Both the position numbers and the translations under genes were made by a program. Below are positions 22,790-33,960 of a DNA stretch of 64,000 nucleotides, piece after piece (within the stretch, counting starts at the first letter, position 1; every line of letters begins with the position of its first letter). Origin of the DNA: Arenicola marina (Eukaryota; Annelida; Polychaeta; Arenicolidae); NCBI GenBank assembly GCA_964019135.1, contig OZ025265.1:6702318-6766317 (forward strand). The letters are read 5' to 3'. A model generated the notes under the pieces. It saw nothing but the letters and a program-made list of their open reading frames with translations, had not been told where the DNA came from and made no database searches.

Positions 22790-24782
22790 AATGTGACTTA
22801 TGATACAAAGGTCATACAATAGGATATCATAATGTAACAATAATACACAAACGACGAAAGTCGTACATATTATATATAATATTCAGTGGCCCATTTACAT
22901 TTGATTTTCTTTCAAACATGAAACATAGGACAATATAGCCCCAGAACCTTGTATTAAGCCTCCCCCCCCCCACCCTTTTCTCCTCTCTCGCGACCATCCT
23001 ACTGTGGAAAAAGATCGGCATACAATACACTTTATCACACTAATGTCACCAATATAAATTATAGAAAATTATAAATAAAAGTATTTTCATCAATATTATT
23101 AATGTGCAGCATACATAATATGTGTTGTGATGTGATAAGAATTACCGCATTACCGCTGTTACCGCAGTTGGCAATACCCGCATGGCACTGTCCGCCGTAA
23201 CAGGTGACCTCACACTGGCATCACATGCCAACGGGCAACGGTCAGGTGACACAACGCGAAAGTTAGCGACACTCACATACTGGTCATCTGTTATCGACTG
23301 GGTGGAGTTTCCACTGCCTTGTCAATGGCTTGTAATTGACCAGGTATCGAGTCCATGTATATCTGCAGTTAATTCCAGTTTGAATATTAAAGAAAAAGTT
23401 CCTACGTCATGCACATCAATTATCCCCTACAAATGTGTGTCACAAGTTTCGGGTACGATTTGTGCGCATGCGTTTACGCGTATTCAGCGTGTGTGGGTTG
23501 GTCATAGTTACCGAGGCAACCAAGGAGACATTTACCAACGCGTACCGGTCAAGTGTGAATCCATAACATGCTTTAATAAATAATAACAACGCATTAATAT
23601 ATCTAGACTAAGTATAGCATATTCAGATGTCAGTATATATAGAATATATATATAGAAGGCCATCCACGTTCCACCCGCTGTTCACCAGGGCATGGCCGCC
23701 CCGGTCCCACACACACACTCAGTCAAAACATGTGCATATAGTGATGCAATATGGTAATTATATATGGTAATTATGTAATTCTACCAGGACCGATTGTGAC
23801 AAACTTACCTATTTTCATGTTTTCAGCTATATCTTGTAGAGTATTTATGTTACAAGTAGAACTTAGTTCATTTACAATGCTCTAAAATAATTATATATTT
23901 GTGCAGGAATATTGCTCTCACGGAAGAAAGCTTTCCCGAAGTATCGTTTGATAAAATGAAATGTTTGTGTAACTCTATTGTGTTCCAAATTAGTGGTACA
24001 CATAATGATATGCACACGTTGGACACTAAATAGATATCGCCATTCCTCACATTATCCCAACTACGTTAGCCCTGTTGAACCCACCCATAGGCGTGGCCCA
24101 ACACACCGGCAGACCATGCGTGGACGTTGAACAATGTTGTGACGCAGTGCCATGCACGCAGACTGCTTGGGTTGCCATATATTAGCAATGTGCGATGTAC
24201 GGCCTTTCGTTCAGAAAATGACACAGCATAATCACCCTTTCAATGAACAACAAAATCTATCCTCGAATGTCAATGGAAGAAAGTGTGGAGATGATAGAGG
24301 AGACCAAACACTCTGATCACGTAATTGCACCAAACACCCGTCACGACTAGACTTCAATATTGACCCAAGGGGCACGAAGGGACTAAGGCGACGTTTTGTC
24401 GACAGACGCCATATTGACCCACCAGTGGTATTTACTCCGCTGGCCGTACAGTAATGGGTGGCCTTCGCTCACTGTTCTGGGCGTCAGCGTTGTGGTAATA
24501 GGAACCGTTTCATGCTTTACCCCATGTTATCGCGCGGGTCGATAAGTGGTAGAGCACTCCGGCAGCGGCTTGAACACGTTTTAGAAAAGTCTGTGACGTC
24601 ACACCTGTGTCTTAAGTGTGCATTATTTATACAAATGCAGCATTAAACCGAACAATGTTCTTTACTTTACTATATTTTTACTTGATTTAAGTAAATAATG
24701 GCAAAAACAGTGCGAACAGATAACGAACAGATGGCTGCGTGTATGGTTCTTACTTTGTTAGGACAACATTTATGTAAGAAGT
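22790..24782. other. Unique interval, no confident gene
   Basis: Contains a poly-C run near 22,963-22,972, TA-rich stretches (23,630-23,660 and 23,745-23,780) and the 133-codon ORF at 23,182. Nothing else is recognised. Confidence 0.5.
23182..23583 (+). CDS. Unassigned 133-residue ORF, doubtful
   Basis: The largest ORF outside repetitive DNA. It begins MALSAVTGDLTLASHANGQR and ends with VKCESITCFNK. It has seven cysteines, no obvious signal peptide or membrane segment, and no domain that I recognise. AATAAA overlaps the last codons and the stop (23,575-23,583), which would leave essentially no 3' UTR. The start context is weak. It could be a chance ORF, a decayed exon or a lineage-specific gene. 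Confidence 0.15.
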   Translation: MALSAVTGDLTLASHANGQRSGDTTRKLATLTYWSSVIDWVEFPLPCQWLVIDQVSSPCISAVNSSLNIKEKVPTSCTSIIPYKCVSQVSGTICAHAFTRIQRVWVGHSYRGNQGDIYQRVPVKCESITCFNK

Positions 24783-26403
24783 CTGTAGAATGGCGCTATA
24801 GGGGTGAGTGAGAGTTCGGACAGTCCGTGTCACCGAGGATGTAGAATGACACTATAGGGGTGAGTGAGAGTTCGGACAGTCCGTGTCACCGAGGATGTAG
24901 AATGGCACTATAGGGGTGAGTGAGAGTTCGGACAGTCCGTGTCACCGAGGATGTAGAATGGCACTATAGGGGTGAGTGAGAGTTCAGACAGTCCGTGTCA
25001 CCGAGGATGTAGAATGGCACTATAGGGGTGAGTGAGAGTTCGGACAGTCCGTGTCACCGATGATGTAGAATGGCACTATAGGGGTGAGTGAGAGTTCGGA
25101 CAGTCCGTGTCACCGAGGATGTAGAATGACACTATAGGGGTGAGTGAGAGTTCAGACAGTCCGTGTCACCGAGGATGTAGAATGGCACTATAGGGGTGAG
25201 TGAGAGTTCAGACAGTCCGTGTCACCGAGGATGTAGAATGACACTATAGGGGTGAGTGAGAGTTCGGACAGTCCGTGTCACCGAGGATGTAGAATGGCAC
25301 TATAGGGGTGAGTGAGAGTTCGGACAGTCCGTGTCACCGAGGATGTAGAATGACACCATAGGGGTGAGCGAGAGTTCGGACAGTCCGTGTCACCGAGGAT
25401 GTAAAATGGCACTATAGGGGTGAGTGAGAGTTCGGACAGTCCGTGTCACCGAGGATGTAGAATGGCACTATAGGGGTGAGCGAGAGTTCGGACAGTCCGT
25501 GTCACCGAGAATGTAGAATGACACTATAGGGGTGAGTGAGAGTTCGGACAGTCCGTGTTACCGAGGATGTAGAATGGCACTATAGGGGTGAGTGAGAGTT
25601 CGGACAGTCCGTGTCACCGAGGATGTAGAATGGCGCTATAGGGTTGAGTGAGGGTTCAGACAGTCCGTGTCACCGAGGATGTAGAATGGCACTATAGGGG
25701 TGAGTGAGAGTTCGGACAGTCCGTGTCACCGAGGATGTAGAATGGCGCTATAGGGGTGAGTGAGAGTTCGGACAGTCCGTGTCACCGAGGATGTAGAATG
25801 GCACTATAGGGGTGAGTGAGAGTTCGGACAGTCCGTGTCACCGAGAATGTAGAATGGCACTATAGGGGTGAGTGAGAGTTCAGACAGTCCGTGTCACCGA
25901 GGATGTAGAATGGCACTATAGGGGTGAGTGAGAGTTCAGACAGTCCGTGTCACCGAGGATGTAGAATGGTACTATAGGGGTGAGTGAGAGTTCGGACAGT
26001 CCGTGTCACCGAGGATGTAGAATGGCACTATAGGGGTGAGTGAGAGTTCGGACAGTCCGTGTCACCGAGGATGTAGAATGGCACTATAGGGGTGAGTGAG
26101 AGTTCGGACAGTCCGTGTCACCGAGGATGTAGAATGGCACTATAGGGGTGAGTGAGAGTTCGGACAGTCCGTGTCACCGAGGATGTAGAATGGCACTATA
26201 GGGGTGAGTGAGGGTTCAGACAGTCCGTGTCACCGAGGATGTAGAATGGCACTATAGGGGTGAGTGAGGGTTCAGACAGTCCGTGTCACCGAGGATGTAG
26301 AATGGCACTATAGGGGTGAGTGAGAGTTCGGACAGTCCGTGTCACCGAGGATGTAGAATGGTACTATAGGGGTGAGTGAGAGTTCGGACAGTCCGTGTCA
26401 CTG
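24783..26403. repeat. 56-bp tandem array, about 29 copies
   Basis: The unit reads GATGTAGAATGGCACTATAG, then GGGTGAGTGAGAGTTCGGAC, then AGTCCGTGTCACCGAG (56 bp). Copies are nearly identical, varying mainly at GGCAC/GACAC/GGCGC and CGGAC/CAGAC. Most copies hold the perfect dyad CGGAC-A-GTCCG; the CAGAC variant breaks one arm. The array is flanked by unique DNA on both sides. Confidence 0.97.
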
Positions 26404-26448
26404 TCATAAAACATTGCACCATGCAATAAAACATTGCACCATGCAATA
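26404..26448. repeat. 20-bp direct duplication with an internal hairpin
   Basis: AAAACATTGCACCATGCAAT occurs twice in direct succession at the right edge of the 56-bp array. Each copy contains the perfect inverted repeat ATTGCA-cca-TGCAAT. Confidence 0.85.
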
Positions 26449-28002
26449 TGTGTGAGGCAACCAGTTCCACCTATTGTACAACGCTATACTGACTTGGTTC
26501 CATTCAGCACACTGTCAGCTGTGAATAGGCCCCTCACATATAGCGTGCCACTATGCAAGTGAATCTTCTGGTAAAACGTGGAGAAGGATTGAGCTGTCCT
26601 GTTAATGTGATGTCTACTTTTGCTTGGGTCGACTGGTATGTCACACGGTGCACAATCTGACCAGTGCACAGCCGCCATCCCGCGGGGACTCATCACGTGG
26701 AGCAATGGAAGGCTCTGACCCGCGACATGATGCAATCAATGCCGACACCTTGTCCTATTGCCATATCACATAGCCAGGCGTACTTATATACACTGACATA
26801 TATATATGTTAGTGTTGTTTTGTGATTAAGGTGCCATGGCCCCAGCTATACATACATTTGTCACGTTATCGACCGGGTGGCGGCCGGTTAATCGATCGAT
26901 GGACTGACGACAGACATATGATCGCCGGGCGACAAGATTGAATTGAATAAGCATTTGGCTGTCGCCGATTGACATTGGACGCCACTTGGGAATCCACGGC
27001 AGGCCGTACGCCTCAGACAAACATGTACTTATGCCTGTGTGCGACCCTCTTCTCGAGTCTTTACAGCCAAGGCATAAAGACAACAGGCATTGAAGTCTCC
27101 CCGCGGCGGCCAGCTATGGCGGCTTACCGTAGACACCGGTAGCGGCTCTCGCACTTGTGAAGTGCTCTCAATAGCCGTACTGAGTGGTGCTGCTTGGGGT
27201 GGTGGGTCCTAACAGCATTCCGCCTCACGTCTTATCGAACTGCGGTAACGCCGTGAAGGGTCGTTTAGCAAGAGTCCATCATGTCAAACAGTCCACTCTA
27301 CAGTGGTTCTGAGACTTAGCTTCCATGCAAGTTGAATGAAGACTGAGATTAGTTTTAATTAATCGACGTCACCCTTTAGTTCAGTGTTCATACTCTTCAC
27401 GTCACGAGTCATGACCATCAAGCATACATATGACCTTTAGCATGATTACGCGGGGAGGTGCGCTGGCGTAGATTAACCGCGTCGAGAAGCACTTCCATTA
27501 CGCCTTTATGGACTATGGCGGATACCTATATATTTGGAATATGCAGGGACAGCCATTGTGAGTAGCAAGTGAATGGACATTGGACTGGTTAATCGGAAGG
27601 ATACCGAAAATTGGTTCTTGCATCAGGTGAGTCAAATAGACATATCGTTTATATTGTCAACTCTTATGACATATCTAGAAATATGTTGGAATGTCGATCC
27701 ATTGTGATTGCCTACAATGAAAGACGATTCCTCTCAAAACTTATGGAACATGACAGGCCATACTACGGCCCTACGACGGAAACCTGCCCGAGCGGCTGTA
27801 CTGTGGTTTTACCTAATGGATGAAACGTTGACGGATATGTGTGACATAATATTGGGTATCAAAATGTGTAAATGCTGTATGGGCAAAATCAACTCACTGG
27901 AGGTTACCTGTCCATTTTATATGAGCGTGTATATATTACTTTACTTCTGACATCAGGTTTAATTTCTTGTGAACTATTTGTGAACACTCCAATGGAAATA
28001 TA
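26449..28002. other. Unique interval, no confident gene
   Basis: Short ORFs on both strands, none recognised. A CpG-rich patch lies near 27,095-27,150. There is no tandem array. Confidence 0.5.
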
Positions 28003-29380
28003 CCCAGCAAACAGGTGAACGTCACGACAACGTTGACACAACGTTATGTTTTTGTTGCGATAAGGTTGGTCCCAACGTGGCGACCACGCGAAAATGAATG
28101 TTTTTTTAGGTTGGCCGAAGTTTTTCGATAACGTTGTCAGACAACATTTTCTAAACATTCCTACAACCAATTTTAAGCGAGGTGAAATTGAAATCCAACA
28201 AGAAATAGTCGGTTTTCATAAGCTTTATTGATTAGCATCATAGACAGCCTGATGGAATGCTTTAGCTGGCCTCGGAGTTCTCGGCTGACAGAGTGACCGC
28301 TGCTGCCGTCTTCTTCCCAGTCTAAATAAATGAAGCCCTTAATCAGAACATAACAAAGATAACTAATGGTGGGGAACCAATAGCATTCCAATTACTCACT
28401 TTTTATGTACCGCCGTTCCGCCCCCCCCCCCTCTCCCCCCGGAAGCGCTCCTGCTTTCCTACTGTCGAGCGACTGCCACGTCAGGTTGCGGCCACACGGT
28501 GTACACCCTGCCACTGGGCGAGCGAGTCTAATACATTCATAACTGGGTGGATATATATATACCTTGCATAAGCTGTTTCTGCCATTGGAGATACAAAACC
28601 GAAATTCTTGAGCGCGCAGTGGATCACCTGGAATACCATAGTACTATAGTCTATATAACTATGACAGATATGGCACAAGCCCATATACTGGGGTATCAGC
28701 TTATCCAAAATGATGACAATAGTACTGCAATAATAAATCATGGTATTTTTGTCATATCATGTCACCATTTATCATTGCTCCTATACAAAATCATTTTATA
28801 GTGCATGTATAGATATATGTACAACAACTCAATATACCCAGTAGACGAAACCCCAGCATTTACAACTCCCATTAAATCGGCCAGTCCCACTACCGCTGTA
28901 TGGGTCATAAACCCCTGCCTCTCCCCAACTTTGTCTATGCGCAAGGGCGCACACATGTGGCAAGTATAGTGTGGCTGGCATGTGTAGGCCTACTGCTCTG
29001 CGTATGTAATAGGGTCCAGAATCCATAAATTAGGCGAGGCTCTCCAGTGGCCGGGCAGAGGGAAGTCCTCTCTGACTGCATCTCTTAGGGCGCGGACCGC
29101 CCCCGCCTGCCTCGAGCCCCTCCCTCTGTTCGCTTTGTACTATCGCTCACATTTTTGGCGCAGGGAATAAGTATGCGTCGATAATGATGTCATAGCTAAC
29201 GTGGTCCTAGGAAACGTTGGGCTTGCTTCATTTTCAGCTACTTTGATAATGATTAAATTATCTACCCTAAAAAGGTAGCTGCTAAATTATTGAAACGCTA
29301 ACACTTCATTTACGCTTTGAATTACAATACATTTATCAGCTTAACGATCCGCGCCGCGCTAAATATTCCTTGCCACTTTC

Positions 29381-29395
29381 CCGGCAGAGGGCGCT
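29381..29395 (+). promoter_or_regulatory. CTCF-like motif (14 of 15)
   Basis: CCGGCAGAGGGCGCT matches CCASYAGRKGGCRSY at 14 of 15 positions with an intact core. It lies 2.1 kb left of the 38-bp satellite in plus orientation. Confidence 0.5.
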
Positions 29396-29543
29396 CAGGC
29401 TGTGTTCTAGTCAGACTGGTGCCCGACCTGCAACTGACTGTTTCCGCTTTCACTGACTGGTCCCCGTCCACATGCACAGTCTCCCCCGTAAACGGAACGC
29501 CACCTTCCGGCATCGTTAACTATTAGCGTCTTCGTTTAACAAA

Positions 29544-29642
29544 ATGGCTGGTCGTCTGCTAGCTTTGCTCACGTGCTCACTTAAACTGCTTGAAATCCCC
29601 GTTTCGCCAAGAAAATTAACAGACCAGAAACTGATAATGTGA
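29544..29642 (+). CDS. Unassigned 32-residue small ORF, doubtful
   Basis: The ATG has a favourable context (AACAAAATGG) and encodes MAGRLLALLTCSLKLLEIPV..., with a hydrophobic stretch at residues 5-17 that resembles a short signal or membrane segment. It lies about 430 bp downstream of the GC-rich patch. It is too short to judge and no family is recognised. Confidence 0.12.
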   Translation: MAGRLLALLTCSLKLLEIPVSPRKLTDQKLIM

Positions 29643-31284
29643 TGAAACAACGATCGCATGTACTTTCTACGCCATTAGCCAGTTTGTGGACCTGCTTTCG
29701 CCCTCTGGCAACTGTCTGTCTGTTCGTCTGACACTTTTAAGTGACAGCTGAGCTATTGAACTGGCTGTCTGTATGTCTATATTGTCCATTGCTTTCTGAA
29801 CTAGCCCATTAGCATGAAATTGTCTTACAAGCTTAATTTTCCCTATAAACTTGTTTCTTCCAAACCTTAGATTGCATAATTTGATCCTTTTATAATTTTA
29901 ATGTTTCATATATATATTTGATCTGACTTTATATCAAGATTGACAATCATTGTCTATATTATATATTCAAGTTGTAATTACCTATTGTTTGATACAAAAA
30001 CACTGTTTAAAATTTTATCAAAGTAACTATTTTAGCCTGACTAAAATTTGACACATATCTGGTAATCAGGACCACATACCTGTGGTTAATGTGGTTAAGT
30101 TGTGCTTACACCCAGGTCTTGTCACACTGTATCTATGTGACTCTCTATGTTTTTTCTTTATTTGAAAATGTTATACAATAAATATCAAAGGAATGGGTGA
30201 AGTGCCAAGTAGAATCATGCCCCCAACTCATAGGGTTACTTCTACCTTGTAAGGGATATGTCGTATCCTAGAAAGATGTGAGATATCTATTCTCCGTGAC
30301 ATTTATAACTTTACTCTTACTTTTAAGGTTTCATCCTTTTAGTCTAATTTAGTCTAATTTGGTTCAAGTTGAATATTATTTTAACTGATGGTTCAGTTAT
30401 GGGGTATTTTGATATAATGCAACCATTTAGCGAAAATACAGTTATGAATTCCATATTGTTAACATATGAAGTATATCACACAATCTGCTATTGACCATTT
30501 GTAGTTTTTGCATGCCAGTTTTGTTTTATGAATGATCGTAGGAGCATACTCAGTATTACATCACTTAACTATCACTTCAATCTGTGTTGTTATTTGAATC
30601 AAACATACAGGCCTACATTTTCATGTGCTTTCACATGCAGTTTATATATATCCACCTCAATTACATATTTAAACATCCATAGTTTTCATTACCTTTCCGA
30701 GTAGCAAGTTATGCATTATGAATCCACTTATAATAGCGCTTATTATAGATGAGATGCGCTAGAAATCTGCAAGACTTCCCATACTCAGGTAATTCAGACC
30801 ATCAGTACCCTAGTCTAGAAATAATAGAATTTTTCGATCCAAAAATAGTTGCGCTCCTCCTTTTAGGTTTTACCTATATGACATATTATATGCCATCTTG
30901 GGCATTTTCCTGACCGTCATGTCCTGTGACATCATGACGTCTTATCTTCATGACTTCAAAAAAGTATGTCCACTTAAGCTCTAATCTGGTATTAATTTGG
31001 GGGGCGGAAGATGGGTCACGGTATTTGGTTGTGACACTGTCAAACGCCAAAACGAGGGGTTGACCTCTAATTTCATTAATATCGGTGAATACAGAGTGCA
31101 ATTGCTCAAAATAGGGCCTGTGGTGCCAACATTGCCCCTGGCCATAGCTAACCATAGCTAGGCTTGAAAATATCACTTCAACGTTTGCGACAAACGTTGT
31201 GACAACGTTGCCCTAGTGTCAACTTTGAGACGACGTGATTACAACCAAAAAACAACGTTGTGCGAACGTTGTGCGTTCACTGGG

Positions 31285-31514
31285 ATATCGTCTACAATTC
31301 GTACGGTGACTGTTATTGATTTATGTTGGACGTTTACGATAGTGAAATAGATAATAAGACAATAACTTGTCGTGTATTATGCCATACTCTATTCGCGTCC
31401 TTAATGTACGGTAATGGAAGCTATCGCGTAATAATGATATGTGTCGGCCTAATTAATTAATTAATACATTCTAACCTTAACCGTGGCTCTGAGTCATTTG
31501 TTTCTATCTTTCAA
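31285..31514. other. Short unique spacer before the 38-bp satellite
   Basis: AT-rich sequence with a TTAATTAATTAATTAATA run near 31,450. No gene is visible. Confidence 0.6.
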
Positions 31515-31899
31515 TTTCTGTTAATACCCTCGAAGACAGTCTTGGCTATCCCACAAGGTTAATACCCTCCCAGACAGTCTTGGCTATCCCACAAGGTTAA
31601 TACCCTCCCAGACAGTCATGGCGCACCCACAAAGTTAATACCCTCCCATACAGTCATGGCCCACCCACAAGGATAATACTCTCCCAGACAGTCATGGCCC
31701 ACCCACAAGGTTAATACCCTCTCAGACAGTCATGGCGCGCCCACAAGGTTAATACCCTCACAGACAGTCATGGCGCGCCCACAAGGTTAATACCCTCACA
31801 GACAGTCATTGCGCGCCCACAAGATTAATACCCTCCCAGACAGTCATGGCGCACCCACGAGGTAAATACCCTCCCAGACAGTCATGGCGCACCCACAAG

Positions 31900-33345
31900 G
31901 TTAATACCCTTCCAGACAGTCATGGCGCACCCACAAGGTTAATACGCTCACAGACAGTCATGGCCCACCCACGAGGTTAATACCCTCCCATACAGTCATG
32001 GCCCACCCACAAGGTTAATACCCTCGCAGACAGTCTTGGCCCACCCACAACGTTATTACCCTCCCAGACAGTCATGGCGCGCCCACAAGGTTAATAACCT
32101 TCCAGACAGTCATGGCGCGCCCACCAGGTAAATACCCTGACATCCAGTCATGGCGCACCCACAAGGTAAATACCCTCACAGACAGTCATGGCCCACCCAC
32201 AAGGTTACTACCCTCACAGACAGTCATGGCCCACCCACAAGGTTACTACCCTCCCAGACAGTCATGGCGCACCCACAAGGTTAATACCCTCCCAGACAGT
32301 CATGGCGCGCCCACAAGGTTAATACCCTCCCAGACAGTCATGGCGCACCCACGAGGTTAATACCCTCACAGACAGTCATGGCCCACCCACAAGGTTAATA
32401 CCCTCGCAGACAGTCATGGCCCACCCACAAGGTTAATACCCTCCCAGACAGTCATGGCGCGCCCACAAGGTTAATACCCTCCCAGACAGTCATGGCGCAC
32501 CCACCAGGTAAATACCCTCACAGACAGTCATGGCGCACCCACAAGGTAAATACCCTCACAGACAGTCATGGCCCACCTACAAGGTTACTACCCTCCCAGA
32601 CAGTCATGGCGCACCCACAAGGTTAATACCCTTCCAGACAGTCATGGCGCACCCACAAGGTTAATACCCTCACAGACAGTCATGGCCCACCCACGAGGTT
32701 AATACCCTCCCATACAGTCATGGCCCACCCACAAGGTTAATACCCTCGCAGACAGTCATGGCCCACCCACAAGGTTAATACCCTCCCAGACAGTCATGGC
32801 GCGCCCACAAGGTTAATAACCTTCCAGACAGTCATGGCGCGCCCACCAGGTAAATACCCTGACATCCAGTCATGGCGCACCCACAAGGTAAATACCCTCA
32901 CAGACAGTCATGGCCCACCCACAAGGTTACTACCCTCACAGACAGTCATGGCCCACCCATAAGGTTACTACCCTCCCAGACAGTCATGGCGCACCCACAA
33001 GGTTAATACCCTCCCAGACAGTCATGGCGCGCCCACAAGGTTAATACCCTCCCAGACAGTCATGGCGCACCCACGAGGTTAATACCCTCACAGACAGTCA
33101 TGGCCCACCTACAAGGTTAATACCCTCGCAGACAGTCATGGCCCACCCACAAGGTTAATACCCTCCCAGACAGTCATGGCGCGCCCACAAGGTTAATACC
33201 CTCCCAGACAGTCATGGCGCACCCACCAGGTAAATACCCTCACAGACAGTCATGGCGCACCCACAAGGTAAATACCCTCACAGACAGTCATGGCCCACCT
33301 ACAAGGTTACTACCCTCCCAGACAGTCATGGCGCACCCACAAGGT
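31900..33345. repeat. 722-bp higher-order tandem repeat (two copies)
   Basis: The rare sequence CCCTGACATCCAGTCATGG occurs with its G at 32,139 and 32,861, an offset of 722 bp (19 x 38). The surrounding variant order (CTTCCAG, CCACCAGG, GGTTACTAC) matches through both copies, approximately 31,900-32,621 and 32,622-33,345. Part of the pattern recurs to about 33,850. Confidence 0.8.
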
Positions 33346-33960
33346 TAATACCCTCCCAGACAGTCATGGCGCGCCCACAAGGTTAATACCCTCCCAGACA
33401 GTCATGGTGCACCCACGAGGTTAATACCCTCACAGACAGTCATGGCGCACCCACAAGGTTAATACCCTCCCAGACAGTCATGGCGCGCCCACAAGGTTAA
33501 TACCCTCCCAGACAGTCATGGCGCACCCACGAGGTTAATACCCTCACAGACAGTCATGGCCCACCCACAAGGTTAATAACCTCACAGACAGTCATGGCCC
33601 ACCCACAAGGTTAATAGCATCACATGCAGTCATGGCCCACCCACAAGGTTAATACCCTCCCAGACAGTCATGGCGCGCCCACAAGGTTAATACCCTTCCA
33701 GACAGTCATGGCGCACCCACCAGGTAAATACCCTCACAGACAGTCATGGCGCACCCACAAGGTAAATACCCTCACAGACAGTCATGGCCCACCCACAAGG
33801 TTACTACCCTCCCAGACAGTCATGGCGCACCCACAAGGTTAACACCCTCCCAGACAGTCATGGCGCGCCCACAAGGTTAATACCCTCCCAGACAGTCATG
33901 GCGCACCCACGAGGTTAATACCCTCACAGACAGTCATAGCCCACCCACAAGGTTAATACC

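Larger units (their letters stand above)
28170..31150. other. Interior of the CCCAG-bounded interval, no confident gene
   Basis: Contains a C-rich tract (28,421-28,440), a GC-rich patch with an Sp1-like CCGCCCCCGCC (29,098-29,112), a CTCF-like site (29,381) and AT-rich DNA from 29,830 to 30,850. The ORFs are all under 100 codons and unrecognised. Confidence 0.5.
28003..31284. mobile_element. Interval bounded by inverted CCCAG/ACAACGTTG ends, possible 3.3-kb non-autonomous element
   Basis: The left end begins CCCAGCAAACAGGTGAACGT and runs into ACAACGTTG motifs. The reverse complement of the right end begins CCCAGTGAACGCACAACGTT and runs into more of them. The palindromic core AACGTT recurs in both terminal 100-170-bp zones. 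ATA flanks the outside of both ends and could be a 3-bp target duplication or chance. The roughly 3-kb interior has no transposase that I can recognise and looks like ordinary unique DNA. Two separate partial elements are an alternative. Confidence 0.5.

Noticed and set aside
24783-26403. CRISPR-like appearance of regularly spaced repeats with dyads
   Set aside because: Units are contiguous and near-identical through their whole length, with no unique spacers, and the sequence context is eukaryotic.
15497-30890. Similar short stretches TTTACCTATGACATGTTATG (about 15,517) and TTTACCTATATGACATATTA (about 30,870)
   Set aside because: The likeness covers only about 20-30 bp of AT-rich sequence, and I could not extend it into a shared element.
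32112-33842. ORFs of 72-82 codons in the 38-bp array
   Set aside because: They arise where GTTAAT variants (GTAAAT, GTTACT) remove stop codons; the peptides are just satellite translations.
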